Shown: positions 36,677-49,046, numbered from the stretch's first letter. The stretch is DNA of 64,000 bases from Ditylenchus dipsaci (GCA_004194705.1 SADC01000854.1:62001-126000), one strand, 5' to 3'. Program-made: numbers and translations. Notes: generated by a model from the sequence alone, not told the origin.

Positions 36677-39142
36677 ATGGATAGCACCTCATTAACTAGG
36701 AATAGGGCAAATGGAGGGTGGAGGCTGACTATTGAGCCTGTCATGTTCATCTACATGTGCTCAACCTTCATTAAGTTCCCGTATTCCAGTCACTGCTCTA
36801 TGAGAAGGCTTGTCTCGACAAGTACAATATGGTTTACATAATAATAAATTAGATGTTGAAATTAATTAAAATTGCCTTTAAGAATTTACCAAATGCGCTG
36901 ACCTTAGTGCTGTCCATGACGATGTGGATCTTCAGAAAGAGGTAAGATACTAATTTTACTCTAAAAATAAAATTTAAGTTTTAAAATCTCTGTTTTCAGG
37001 CAAATCACCTCTTAATGACCTCTTCCTTGTGCTTGCTTCTGCCGTCCATTTTCATTGCTTTGATTCTGGGATCATGTAAGTTTTTGTTACAAAATTTTAG
37101 ATGAACATTTCTCTAATTTTCTCAGTGTGCGATGTGTGGAGCATAAAAAAGACTCTATTGATTCCTTTTGTTGGACTCCTCATTGCGGACTTCAACTACA
37201 TATTCCAGTGTTTTTCCTGGATTCAAATGTCTACTGCTTGTTGTTCAGTGATCTTGTTTTCGGTTTTTCTGGTGGTTTACCGCTGTCATCGGTTAATTTT
37301 ATGCCTTCTTGTATCATATCTGAAAAGTTTATTGTGTTTAGGCATTTTATTTGCCTACAGTGTAAAGGCCAATCCAACATCAGTGAGGAGTGAGCGTGTG
37401 GCTCTTTTGGAAGGTACTATTGGACTGGGTGCTACGCTGGGCTCTTTGCTTTCTGGTTACACCAGGCAGTAGGTTTTAATCTGAAATCACATCAAACGAT
37501 ACAGTTAATGTACTTTCAGACAGCTCGGCTTCACTTGGTCTTCATTATAATCACTGTGATGCATGTTTTGTGCATTCTATATATCCTGTTCTTTGTGAAA
37601 GACCTGCCGTTAGACTCATCATCTGAAGAGAGTGGAGAACGAAGTTAGTTTTTAGGCTGACAAGGAGGCACCCTGACTGTGACCTAGGGTTTTTTAGATG
37701 AATTCTTTTAAGCGTAGTGTAGAGCGTGCCCAAGTCTCATATGAATTTGGCTCCCAGCTCTGAAAGCCGACAAAATTTTGGGAATGACCCATGGCCTAAG
37801 GGTCAGCTATGAAAACCATGATATCAAGTGCTTTAGAACTTTTAGTGACCCTTGTCTCACATTTTGTGGACCTTCAGATCTGGGAAGCCAGATTTGTCAG
37901 GAACTTGGGCACGCTCTACAAGGATACGCAGAAAAAAATTGTCATCGAAGTTCCCCCAGGTCACAGTGAGGGTCCCTTGTGAGACACATGATTACCTTAT
38001 TTTCTCTAAATAACACCCCTAATTTAAATTGGTGTTCTTGGTTTTTGTGGCCCACTTTTTGAGAACTTCTCCCAGACGAGTTACCAATCATTGTTTAGCT
38101 CATCTTTCTGGCTACGAAATGGGTGGTAACTTCTCTGAGAATAGTCTTTCTACAATGGGTCAAAAAAATTTCGAATCAGGGAACCTTAATTAGAATAAAT
38201 ACGGTAACCTTCTCATTCGAGAGGATTTATCAGCAAAACTTTTTTTAAATTTTTTGTTTCCAAAAACACGAATCAGTATCTTTACTAGCAGCCACCAGCA
38301 CTTTGCGCCAGTCTGTCTCCCGAAGGATCACTGAAATTGCAAATGCCTATACTGGTCACGACCGGATGCACAGACACAAAGATTCTCAACATGGTCATGG
38401 TTGCTCTGGCTATTGAGATAGTTGCATTTGCAGGTGCTGTTTGGTTTTAGCGGGGACTTTAGTGTATTCACAATTCGAAATTACAGGTCTCATGGACATT
38501 CTCTTCAGCTATATGCGCTTCCAACTCAAATGGACAGATAAAGAATACGGCTGGTTTAATGGAGCAGGCACTGGTCTTAGCAGTGTGACAGTCATCTTCT
38601 TGTACCCCATTCTTCACAGAAAGTTCGGCTTCAGTAATGCCGTGCTAGCTACCCTGGGACTGCTCACCAAAATTTCCAATTTGCTTGTGTTGGCATTTGT
38701 AACAACTAGTTGGGTGGCCATGGTTTCTGTGGTCCTACTGGTATTCGGCAGATTTATTTCTACTGGACTGCGATCTCTTGCAAGTTTCTATGTCAAAAAT
38801 AATGAGCAGGGTTAGATTTGTAAGAATTATTGCGAAAATAGTCGTTGGATTTAGGAAAAATATTTTCTTTTATTTCTTTCATGGAGGGGTGTCATTCTTG
38901 GTGCATCTTTTATTTTTAACGGCCTGTATCCGGCCACACTGAAATTTTTTCCTGGAACAATGTTGCTGGTAGTGGCTGCAGCACTTTTAATCCCAGTGCT
39001 TTTACTTGTGTATGGTTTCTTTTAATTTAAAAAAATAATAATTTTTAATTTTAAAAAGATTGTTTTCAGATATATTGAGCGCCACAAACCAAAAAAATGT
39101 GAACAAAGTGTTGAAGAGGAACCTGAATCTTTAGAAAATTGA
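36677..39142 (+). CDS. SLC46/PCFT-like major facilitator transporter
   Basis: This is a membrane transporter of the proton-coupled folate transporter family, probably at plasma or lysosomal membrane; the substrate is not predictable. Exons: 36677-about 36828, 36908-36941, 37000-37075, 37126-37310, 37342-37468, 37520-37643, about 38300-38430, 38437-38810, 38855-39008, 39070-39142 (TGA). Family features: an N-terminal IEPVMFIYMCSTFIKFP, LILGSLCDVWSIKKTLL (loop 2-3), FSDLVFGFSGGLP, RSERVALLEGTIGLGATLGS, WTDKEYGWFNG, VFGRFISTGLRSLASFYV, NGLYPATLKFFPGT and a charged tail ending SLEN. Intron 37311-37341 is only 31 nt. Single missing bases near 36780, 37213, 37550 and 38886 break the frame. The part between 37650 and 38440 is least certain and includes repeat sequence. 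Confidence 0.87.
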
Positions 39143-40224
39143 ATCTTGCGTTATTTTCCGAAATGTCGTACTTGATAACTGTCCAAAGCTATTGTTACTT
39201 TTTTTATTAAAAAAGCCAACAGAAGATATACAGGGATGAAATTGTTTTGACTTTCACTTAAAATTGTTGGCACTAGTAGCGAATACAATCCCCCCCCCAA
39301 GAATCCGACCTTTTAAAATTGCTGTAACTACCCTTGCAAACAACAAGTTTAGGCTTAGCCCTTAGGCTTGGGGTAGGCCAGCGCACGGAAGTTGTGACTA
39401 ATGAAGAGTTTGCGCACATTTTCCGGGTCTGGGACATAAATTTGGGTACTTTTTACTAAAGTAAAAAAAGTGAAAATCGTTGGGGGGGGGGTGGATATTC
39501 GCTACTAGGGTCAAATTGTTGATTTGTATTACGAGTATTGCAAAATAAATATATTGAGAATTAATTTAAAAAATGTAAGTTTGGAGAGTTTTGGTGTTTA
39601 TACTTAAAGATTACAACTGTCGCATTTTGTTCAGAAAATATCTGCATATTTTTAGAAAATTACATTGTAAATCGTGTAGCTTGCATCTTTAAATGTGGTC
39701 TAATTACTATAAAATTAGTCTCAGAATTGAGAGCAAGGACTCCCGGGCAAAGCTTTTTTTGCAGCTAAAAAGCTTCTTTTTACCGCTAATGGTGTGTTTC
39801 GTGCGCAAACGAGTACTTCTCGGTGTCTTTTCCATCTCAAATTTTATATTCTCACATCAGCAGGTAGCAGGTAATCTCTAGTTTCTAATGAAGTATCAAC
39901 TGACTCGATGTAGTCATGAAAAGTTCGAAAATTTTGTGAATATTTTATCAAGCTGTTTATTGCATTTTCTTAGTTCCGCGAGCTCTACCGATATCGCTTT
40001 TCAGATTTATAATTTTAAACGGAAAAACTCGAAATTGAATTCAAATTTTTACGATTTTCGGGTGATTGAAAAATGAACCCACCGGTGGGCTAATTAGAGG
40101 AAATACGGTACATCGAAACAGTTGATTACTTAATAGAAACTAGAGATTCCGTGCTACATGCTGATAAGCTTTTTAGCTGCAAAAAAGCTTTTGGTGGCAA
40201 AAAAAGCTTTTCCCGGACTCCCGA
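39143..40224. other. Intergenic with remnants of repeats
   Basis: Contains C- and G-runs (39290, 39482) and a unit resembling 9900-10120 (GGCTTGGGGTAGGCC / GACTAATGAAGAG sequences), so it is old repeat. About 39895-40120 has a GAGGAAATACGGTA end of the TACCGTA family. Sequences at 39750-39780 and 40165-40200 (AAAAAGCTTTT-type) form an inverted pair. Confidence 0.4.
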
Positions 40225-40590
40225 TTGCAATAAATATTTTGGCTGTACCGAAAAAGGTAAAGGAATATTGGTAAAAGGCACATTTGGTAAAAAACTTTTT
40301 GGTAAAAAAAAATTTGGTAAAAGCACATTTGTAAAGGCACATTTGGTAAAATTTCTTTTGGTAAAGGCATATTTGGTAAAATTTTTTTGGTAAGGCATAT
40401 TTGGTAAAATTTCTTTTGGTAAGGCATATTTGGTAAAATTTTTTTGGTAAAGGCATATTTGGTAAAATTTCTTTGGTGGTAAAGGCATATTTGTAAAATT
40501 TTTTTTGTAAGGCATATTTGGTAAAATTTCTTTTGGTAAAGGCATATTTGGTAAAATTTTTTGGTAAAGGCATATTTGGTAACACTGCAT
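40225..40590. repeat. Short tandem array GGCATATTTGGTAAAATTT
   Basis: About fifteen imperfect 19-24-bp units of GGCATATTTGGTAAAATTTC, some with GGCACATTTGG, follow a leader containing GGCTGTACCGAAAAAGGTAA. The same leader plus array recurs in the same orientation at 42745-42970. GGCTGTACC is the terminus of the MULE-like elements here, so these look like single arms of such elements. Confidence 0.8.
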
Positions 40591-42050
40591 GATGGGTTTT
40601 AGTAATTCTAAGGGTTGATTTAGGTCGCTGGTTCGAATCCACCTGAGCGCATACCTTTTTTTACCCTGGTCGTTATGGGTAATATAAAGTTCTCTGAGGC
40701 AAGTTACCCTTCATTTTGTAGCTAGTGAGATGAGCTATAAAAGGGTTGGTAACTTGCCTGAGAGAAGTGACCAAAAAGTGGGTCAAAAACACAATGCACG
40801 AACACGTTTTTTGAATTAGGGGTGCCTAATTAATAGAGGTTATACGGTAAACATTAAAAAATCATGTGAAAAAACCAAAAAAAGTGTTTTGAAGTAAATA
40901 AGACTTTGAAAAAAATAAAAAAACCATGATACCCACCCTGTTGTTTTCTGGTGTGAAAATCCTACCAGTGCGCATGAACGGTTTAAGCCCATCGGACTGG
41001 AATTTCGATCAGCTCAATCGATTTTTTGCAAAAAGTTTACCCCCCCCCCTTCCGTCAACCCCCCAAAAACCATTTATTTTTGCCTTTTGGCCACTCTGGA
41101 TGTGGTTCTGAGCGATTCTAAGGAGTGATGTAGAGGTTGCTGGCTCGAATATACGAAAATTCCGCTAATTGGACACACGAAAATTGAGTGCAAGTGAGAG
41201 TGAAAGGGAGAGTAAATAAGTGTCCGCTAATTGGACACACACTGAAAGTGAGAGTGAGAGGTGAGAGTAAGAGTGAAGGGAAAATCCGCTAATTGGACAC
41301 GAGGCTTAATAGAAAGCGCAAAAACTGCACACCCTTTTGATACCAAAAAAAGGCAGCAAGTTCTGAGAGAAAGTCGTGCAAAAATCAAAAAATTTGTTGG
41401 TCCTTCGGTGCACTTGGGTATCTGTCTTCTGTAATAAAAGTGGTGTCCGCGCGAATTCAAACGTGTGAAATTCTCATTGTCGGCGACGGCTATGGTCCTT
41501 TAAGGCACGTTCACAATGATCCTTTTTTGTCCACATCCGCACCGCATTTTGGCCGCTTTACTTGGCGTCACCATCCGCACGCGTTATCACCTGCATGCGG
41601 ATGCGGTGCGAATGCGGGTTCATTATGAACGTGCCTTCACAAATATCTACGACAACTACATAGCTACCACTCCACCACCACTTTTCAAATTTACACAAAT
41701 ATTTATTAGATCAGATTATTAATGCTGCAAATTTTTTGAATTTTTAATCAACTATGAATAGTGTTTAGACGTCTTCTAAGTAATTTTTATACGCTAAAAG
41801 CGATAAAAAGCTGTTTCCCGACTTTTCCGCACTGAAAAGTAAGGTTTTTAAAAAATTGGTTACTAAAGGTTGACCAACTGTCTTGGTACCCCAAGGTAAA
41901 ATATATATTAAGGTATCCTACCACGTTTTGATCACTGGAGCTGGGCAAAAAGAGTCTTTGATGCATGTCTGATCAAGAGTCTTTTTCGGGATTATGGCTG
42001 AGGTAAGTGAGTGCGCGCATCTCTAACCCATCAAGACCCCCGCAGGGGTC
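40591..42050. repeat. Mixed repeats, incl. tRNA-like and core module
   Basis: GGTCGCTGGTTCGAATCCAC at 40622 is a B-box-like match. About 40978-41110 holds the palindromic core (ATCGGACTGG, GATCAGCTCAATCG, AAACCATTTATTTTTGCC) seen in the elements at 3.4, 6.7 and 52 kb. About 41155-41300 has three copies of CCGCTAATTGGACAC. About 41430-41500 is a half copy of the TTAA element family seen in SEC13. No host exon. Confidence 0.5.
41504..41635. mobile_element. 132-bp palindromic TTAA MITE
   Basis: GGCACGTTCACAATGATCC on the left pairs with GTTCATTATGAACGTGCC on the right, and GCATCCGCAC-type sequence repeats inside. The flanks are TTAA (41500-41503) and TTCA (41636-41639). A fragment with the same CATGTTCACAATGATCCGC sequence lies at 27950-28060. 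Confidence 0.65.
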
Positions 42051-42403
42051 GTTCGTTTGGTACAAGCGTTTGATCGCCAGAAATTTGATTGCTGACAAAT
42101 TTGATCGCCAGTCAAAATTGATCGCCAGCATATGAAGGCTAGTTTCAGATATTAATTTTTATAAATTTTTCCCATCTACATTTTGGCACTAAAACTTTAT
42201 TAAACTGAAAATTTAGATCTAAATTTAAGAAAATTTATAAAAATTAATATCTGAAAACTATCCTTGATATGCTGGCGATCTATTTTGTGGGCGATCAAAT
42301 TTGTGAGAGATCAAATTTGTAAGCGATCAAATTTGAGGCGATCAATTTTGTGGCGATCAAATTTGTCAGCGATGAAATTTGTTAATTAAATTGTTAATTA
42401 AAC
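42051..42403. repeat. Inverted repeat with GATCGCCAGCAAATTT units
   Basis: Tandem units of about 17 bp containing TTTGATCGCCAG on the left (42070-42135) face inverse units GCGATCAAATTTGT on the right (42290-42375). The centre is a palindrome including TTCAGATATTAATTTTTATAA. Ends near GTTCGTTTGGTACAAGCG and CGGCTTGTACCCGTTCG are inverse. This is a small fold-back element with array arms. Confidence 0.7.
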
Positions 42404-43746
42404 GGCTTGTACCCGTTCGTTTTTAGAATATAAATATTATCTAGGAGACGTTTAGACACTATTTACACTTAACCAAGAAAGGGACCCTCCGAGTAAACGA
42501 GCGCCTGTAATGTTACTAATTTGATCTAAATGAACATCTTTATGAAAATTTTGAAAGTGGTGCAAAAAGAAAAAAAGTAGTGCAAAAAGAATTGAAATAT
42601 GGTGCAAAGAAAAAATATACCCATAACGACCAGGGTAGCTCAAAAAGTGGTCAAAACACACTGTCGGGCGGACTTGGTAAGAGGAATTTCTGCCGAGTTT
42701 ATTCCAAGCAAACTCACCGGTTTAAAAGCTATGCCAAAATATTGGCTGTACCGAAAAAGGTAAAGAAATATTTGGTAAAGGCACATTTGGTAAAAAAACT
42801 TTTTGGTAAAAGCACATTTGGTAACAATTTTTTGGTAAAGGCACATTTGGTAAAATTTTTTTGGTAAAGGCACATTTGGTAAAAAATTTTCGGTAAAGGC
42901 ACATTTGGTAAAATTTTTTTGGTAAAGGCACATTTGGTAAATTTTCTTTTAGTAAGGCACTTTGTAGTTGTTTTTGTGTCAAAGACCTCTTATTCCAACT
43001 TTTTCTTCTCTTTCCCTTTCTTTCTCCAGGTTTCTATATCTATATTCTCCCAGTAAAATTCTTCTTAATTATACTCATTTTTTCTAACTTAAAATTATGT
43101 GTTAGATTAGGTTTGTTAGGACCAAAATCAATATTCACCCACGCAAACCCCAAAACCTGCGGTGGTTACCTCCTGGTCAGGTGGATGTCCACCTGGATGG
43201 CCTACAAAATTAAAATTTCTTTAGAATAAAAAATAAACCATTTTTTATTACTTAAATTGTGTGAGGAATTCGGCTTGTTAAGACCAAAAGTGCGATTTTA
43301 CCTACCCAACTCCAAACCTGGGGTGGCTACTACCTGGACAGGTAACTCCAGAGTAGTGGTAAATTCACCCAAACGACCTGAAAAGTCAAACGCCTGCTTT
43401 TATATCTTTCATTATGGTAAGTCAAAAAATACCTCACAAAACGGCATTTTACCATTATCAAACCATCTCCAGCATCCCCACGCAAGTCCAGAAATAGGTT
43501 TTGGAACCTGAAGAAGTGAAAATTTTGAAAATTTGAGTACCACTACCTGGGTAATACTACCTAGGCACTTATATTCGAGTACCGATACCTAGACACTTCT
43601 ATGATACTTATACACATTCTTGAGGTGGATACATTCTTAAGGTGTTTCACTTTAACCACTTAAGCATTGAGTACTACTACCGAGCACTTTCACCTGAATA
43701 CCATAGCTAGGTACAAAATATCTTAGCAGCACTTGGACACCCTATG
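42404..43746. repeat. Repeat arm and low-complexity sequence
   Basis: 42745-42970 is the second copy of the GGCTGTACC leader plus GGCACATTTGGTAAA array. From 43130 to 43520 blocks with CACCTGGATGGCC-like and CCAGGTAGT/ACCTGGTCAGG sequence match 51050-51300 in inverse. 43530-43745 is rich in TACCTAGGCACTT/GAGTACC repeats. No gene. Confidence 0.5.
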
Positions 43747-45245
43747 CAGAGGTGGGCAAAGATCAGATCAGTTCAGATCAGATCAGTTCAGATCAGATCG
43801 CCGAAGATCAGATCAGATCAGATCAAGATCAGATCAGATCGGCATAATATTTTTTTTCTTTATTTAGTCAAATTTCACACTCTAAGTCAAAATTTTACGG
43901 CGAAACGTATTTTATACAAAGTTGAAGAAGATCAGATCTATTTAGATCAGATCAGTTCAGATCGGGTCAGATCATTCAGATCGGGTCAGATCGGGTCAGA
44001 TCGGGTCAGATCGGGTCAGATCGGGTCAGATCGGCTGAGATCGGCTTACATTTTTTTCTTTAATTTTGTCAAATTTCACACTTTGAGTCAAAATTTTACG
44101 GCGAAACGTATTTTACAGTCAAAAAAAAGGTTTATTGTGTTTTAACTATATATTTAATTACAACTTTTGTCGGTAGATTTTTTCGGCTGGAAAAACTTTT
44201 CATTCGGACACTGGATTCGTGTTCAGCATGGTCTTCATAAAGTAAAGCTTCTTTTGAAATTTCAGAGTCACTGTCAAATTTTGAATTTCGTTCAAGATAA
44301 TTAACATTTGAATTTAAAATTTCAATCTTAATTGTCTTGAGCGGAAATCAAAATTTGACGGGTACTCTGAAATTTCGAAAGAAGTTTTATAAGCAAATCG
44401 ACCACGCTGAACACGAATGCAGTGTCAGAATCAAAAGTTTCCCAGCGGAAAAAAAGTTATAAAAAATTTGTGTCACAACTTATATATTCATTTTGCACAT
44501 TTTGTCATAACTTGACAATGAACTATAGTTGCATTCAAAGCCAAAATGACAGTGACATTCTGCTCTTTGTTTTGTTTTGATTATTCAGCTATATTTTATC
44601 TCTGCACAAAGTTTTTTGCTTGTAGAAAGTAAGAATGGAGCGTTTGAAAATCGCTACTCCAATAAACAAGTGGTGATTTATCTCAAACCTTCAAATCGAA
44701 CGAGTCAATGGTTAGTATTTTCAAAAAGCTAAATTCCTGGCGGTCATTTTGGTATATTATGAGCGTGGGTGTAGTATGACCATCATGGCGCATTAATTGA
44801 AAACCTGTGGGTACCCAGCTGGATTTTGACCCTGCACAATGTGTTACCTCCGGACCCTTTTACACCTACTTCATCAATGATTGTAGCAAAAAGGAGCCCC
44901 GCCATCGTGTTCACCGGGAAATTTTGCACAGTAATCAACAACCGATCTGAACTGATCTGACCCGATCTGACCCGATCTGACCCGATCTGACCCGATCTGA
45001 ACTGATCTGAACTGATCTGAACTGATCTGATCTAAATTGATCTGATCTTTTCCAACTATGTGTAAATACGTTTCGCCGCTAAATTTTGACTTAAAGTGTC
45101 AAATTTGACAAAATTAAAGAAAAAAAATATTATGCCGATCTGATCTGATCTGATCTTGATCTGATCTGATCTGATCTTCGGCGATCTGATCTGATCTGAA
45201 CTGATCTGATCTGATCTGATCTGAACTGATCTTTGCCCACCTCTG
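43747..45245. mobile_element. hAT-like element with GATCAGATC arrays in both arms
   Basis: The termini CAGAGGTGGGCAAAGATCAG are perfect 20-bp inverted repeats of hAT type (CAG..G...GCAAA) flanked by CCCTATG on both sides (43740-43746, 45246-45252). Each arm has dozens of GATCAGATC/GATCGGGTCA units followed by CAAATTTCACACTTTGAGTC-like sequence, with a partial second array on the left. The centre contains a palindrome (about 44190-44440) and about 300 bp of unrecognised sequence (44630-44935). No transposase frame. Confidence 0.8.
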
Positions 45246-46455
45246 CCCTATGGTGTATTACTCCAGAACTGTCAAATCGCTGTTTTAGCATTATCAAACC
45301 GTGTTCAGGGCGCGGTTCTAAACAAGGTACAATTAGTTTTGATAAATTTTCAGCTAAATGCAAAATTTGGATTGTGGAGATGGATACCCACTTAAGGGAG
45401 GTATCAGGAGGTTTCCTACCCACCCTGAAAATGAAGCTTTTCCTGAAACCCCGAAGCTTTTCCCACCCTCAAACTAAATTGTCTTAAAAACGGGTTTTTG
45501 ACTAGTATTTTCGACTAGTATTTAAGAAAAAAATAGTGTCTGCTACCGCCAGGGTTCGAACCTGCAACTTTAAAAATTTGGGGGGGAATTCGAATTCACT
45601 GCGGGTAATTTATCGAAGGGGAATATACCAGCGGTCGAATTTGCCGCGGGATAATTTACTGCCGCCCACTATATCTTAGCTGACTCTATGAAGTGTTTCA
45701 TAACAAAGAAATACAAAATATAGTTAGTGAATTTGAATTGGCGCGTATAAACTTGGCATTTTACGTTATGTTAACTGCGTCCAAATTGGACGCAGTTAAC
45801 ATAACGTCAATACACGAAAAAAACTTAGAAAAAATCAAGGAACTCGAAAAAGTACGTTTAGAGAATAATACTCGTTGGATGGGGGGGGGGTGTTATTTGG
45901 CCTTTTTAGGGGGCAAACCTTTTTCTTGCCGTAAAAAGACTTTTTTGCCGCAAATTTACTTTTTTCTGCCGTAAATTCGCTTTTTTCTGCCGCAACTTTA
46001 TTTTAATAATGAATGTTGTTTTTGAAGTCAATGACGCTGGATTTATTAATGAAGGCTTTTCGGGTGAGCATGGATGTTCAAAGAAACACAGTTGTTGTTC
46101 GGTAAACCGAACTAAATCCTCCAGAGCGTTTTAATTGATACCAGGATATCTTCATTTATCATACCTCTTTTTCAAAAAGAGGTTACATCTATCGTCCGTA
46201 TAAATTTCAAATTCAACCCCATTTAAAGTTGCTTGTAAGAATCTCTCTGGGATCTCTCTGGGTGCATGCTTTATGTTTTTTAATAATTATTTACGAGTTT
46301 GGTATCAGTCTCTTAGAGGCCCAAGTAGACTGTCAACGTTACACAATTATTGAAGCTAATACCTACTTAAGATTTCAAACCTGCTTTTTATCAAAAAATC
46401 ACCCATTTTGTTACTCGCTGCTTTGATATCCTATAATCTAATAATATCTGCTTAT
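45246..46455. repeat. Repeat arm region
   Basis: A tRNA-type B box (minus strand GGTTCGAACCC) is at about 45553. At 45775-45805 an exact palindrome of GACGCAGTTAACATAACGT-type sequence occurs. 45900-46005 holds units TTGCCGTAAAAAGACTTTTT / CTGCCGCAAATTTAC, inverse to the array at 52550-52645. About 46070-46420 is unrecognised. No confident exon. Confidence 0.45.
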
Positions 46456-46459
46456 CTTC

Positions 46460-48275
46460 GATGTTCTTGCACGGTTATGCGTAATCTGTGCGCCGTAATC
46501 TGTGCGTCGGTAATGTGTGCGCCAGTAATCTGTGCGCCAGTAAAGTGTGCGCAGTAATCTGTGCGCCGTAATCTGTGCGCCGGTAATGTGTGCGCCAGAA
46601 TAGGTATGATAATGATGCCTACCCAGAATGGTATCCTGAATACGATTCGATCATTCGAATAACTGGTTTCTGTTTCACCCTTAAATTGATCCTCTGGCAA
46701 AGTGATTCACCATTTTTTTTAATGTTACAGGTTCGAATCCCGGTGGTGGCAAACCTTTTTTTCTTGGCTCAAATAGTTTTAGAGAACTAAGAAGTCTCAG
46801 GGTAGCTAGGAAAACCAGCGGCTTGAGTTCAGAATCCCCCCACGGGGACTGATCAGGTGGAGAGATAACTTGATATTCGTGTTTCTCGACCCCGATTTCA
46901 TGAGAAAGCCGGCTGTTTTTTTGGTTCTGAGAAAAAAAAAATTTCGAACCACAGGGGGGTATCATGGTTTTTAGTCAAAATTGAAAAATTTAAATTGGCG
47001 CCTTTTGAATTTAAAAGGGAATAAGGGCTGTATTGGGAGGGAAGGGATAAAAGGGGGCCACTGATCACACAGGGCCCACTAACAAGAAGATGTTGAACAT
47101 AGTTTTGAATACTGGGGCCTGCCGCATAAATAAACTCTGGTATGCATGCTTTTCATGCATCCAGAGTCACTTTCGAGTGATTTGTGTCTAAGGTATGTGG
47201 GTGTGCGCATCTCAACTCCAAGCCCCAAGCCCCTGCGCCCCCGAAGGGGGCGCAGGGGCTTGAGAGTTAGAGATGCGCGCACACACTTACCTTAGACATG
47301 ATTCCGAGAAGTACTCTTGACCATAAAATGCATATAGAGTCGTTTTTTGCCACGGCCCAGTTGAAAAACATGGTGAGGCAGTCGAGAATATAGATATTCA
47401 AATTTATAATGTTCTGCCATAAAAGTGGCCCCTTTTATTCCCTTCCCCTCCCAATACAGCCCTTATTCCCTTTTAAATTCAAAAGGCGCCAATTTAAATT
47501 TTTCAAATTTTGACTAAAAAACCATGATACCCCCCTGTGGTTCGAAAAAAATTTTTTTCTCAGAACCAAAAAAACAGCGGCTTTCTCATGAAATCGGGGT
47601 CGAGAAACACGAATATGAAGTTATCTCCTCCACCTGATCAGTCCCCGTGGGGGGGGGATTCTGAACTGCAACCAAACCAGCTGGCACCTTCCCTAAACAG
47701 CTATCCACATTCAAATCCAACATAACCACCATGTTCGCTTATCCCTTGCAACGGGGAGTGTGCTGGCCTTGGGCACAAAGCGATCAACCCCTTGCCCAAC
47801 ACAATAACACGAAGACCACTGAAAGTTGATTAAAAGCATTTAGGGTGGATCTGGACCAAGCCTTTAGATCGGGCCATTAAAAAGGGGTTTCGGGTCATTC
47901 AAAGTCGATCTTAGCTATTGAATATAGATTAACACTATTGGACATAGACCACCTGGGTTGTGCTTATATGTGTTGAGAAGATATATACATAACGCCAAGG
48001 TATTTTCCCCAAGGTATTATTGATAAACATCTATCTGGATGTGCATACCTGTTAGGAACGTATTTACACGTATTCAGGATACCATCTTAGGTAGCTATCG
48101 TTATCATACACATTCTGGCGCACACATTACCGGCGCACAGATTACGGTGCACAGATTACTGGCGCACACATTACTGGCGCACACTTTACTGGCGCACACA
48201 TTACTGGCGCACACTTTACTGGCGCACACATTACCGGCGCACAGATTACGGCGCACAGATTACGCATAACCTCTT
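46460..48275. mobile_element. Inverted-repeat element with GTGTGCGCCAGTAATC arms
   Basis: Arrays of 16-17-bp units (GTAATCTGTGCGCC, GTAATGTGTGCGCC) at 46480-46610 face the inverse array at 48115-48260. Outside them TTGCACGGTTATGCG and its inverse lead to unclear ends (a partial TCGATG/CCGATG match). Inside lie further inverted copies of the ACCATGATACCCCCCTGTGG family (46890-47000 and 47510-47640) and a tRNA-like B box at 46731. No transposase recognised. Confidence 0.65.
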
Positions 48276-48581
48276 GCACAGCCCCGATGCAGCCTAGAAC
48301 TTTAGCCGAGGAAATGATGCTACGCAAACAGGAGACTTCTTGAACCGTTCCTTACCAGAGCAAGCCTTCCCAAGCTACTCACATTTCTAAAGTCATTTTG
48401 ATATAAAAACATTTCCATCAAGTTTTTTGTGCAGCTCTAAGTTTAGAAATTTGCTACCGTCCTTTCAAACATCAATAAAATAAGTAAAGCGGTGCTGGTA
48501 GCGAATACCCTCCCTCCAAATCTGACCTTTCAAAATTATTTTTCTGGGGTCTGGGAATATATCTGGGTAGTCTTTGCTTAA

Positions 48582-48809
48582 AGGGCATACCACGCTAATA
48601 AGAGGTGGTGCCCGGAATTCAAAAATTTTCCCCATCATTGAACTTCTGTACGGATTTTTCAACTTGGTTTTTAACAAAACCACACCTAAAATTAAATTCT
48701 AGGCCTTGTTTTGTTAGAGACCAAGTTGAAAAATCCATACAGAAGTTCAATAATTAGAAAATTTTTTGAATTTCCAGGCACCACCTCTTATTAGCGTGGG
48801 CATGCCCCT
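48582..48809. mobile_element. piggyBac-like MITE, first of an adjacent pair
   Basis: AGGGCATACCACGCTAATAA and, inward from the right, AGGGGCATGCCCACGCTAAT form the ends, each flanked by TTAA (48578-48581, 48810-48813). The arms are inverse over about 110 bp (GTGGTGCCCGGAATTC). Close relative of 28145-28408. Confidence 0.85.
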
Positions 48810-48813
48810 TTAA

Positions 48814-49042
48814 AGGGCATGCCCGTGCCCGACACGGAGAAAAGGCGGGGACCAGCACTTTTTTCTTTCTCTATCAAGTTTTACATGCGTTCTTATCCAG
48901 ATTTTTTAAGTTTCTGCCTAGTTTTTAAAACTAGTATAAGGTCATAAATATTAGTTTTGACGCAAAATGAGTGTAAATTAGAACGATCCAAAAAGTTTGC
49001 TGGTCCCCGCCTTAACTTTTTGAAACGCACGGGCATGCCCCT
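48814..49042. mobile_element. piggyBac-like MITE, second of the pair
   Basis: It begins AGGGCATGCCCGTGCCCGAC immediately after the TTAA that ends the first element, and closes with ACGGGCATGCCCCT before TTAA (49043-49046). One TTAA is therefore shared by both. The arms share GGCGGGGACCAGCA-type sequence. Confidence 0.8.
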
Positions 49043-49046
49043 TTAA

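Noticed and set aside
40225..40590. Regular short repeats suggesting a CRISPR array
   Set aside because: Units are contiguous with no unique spacers and sit in eukaryotic transposon arms; the same holds for the arrays at 28.7, 43.8, 46.5, 49.9 and 58.3 kb.
40126..40642. Open frames of up to 162 codons on the minus strand
   Set aside because: Low-complexity translations of the GGCATATTTGGTAAA array.
44941..45235. Reading frames of Arg-Ser-Asp-Gln-Ile repeats
   Set aside because: Translations of GATCAGATC tandem units, not protein.
46720..46760. Genuine tRNA gene
   Set aside because: Only a B-box-like GGTTCGAATCC is present; no acceptor stem or anticodon arm can be paired. Same for the other B-box sites.
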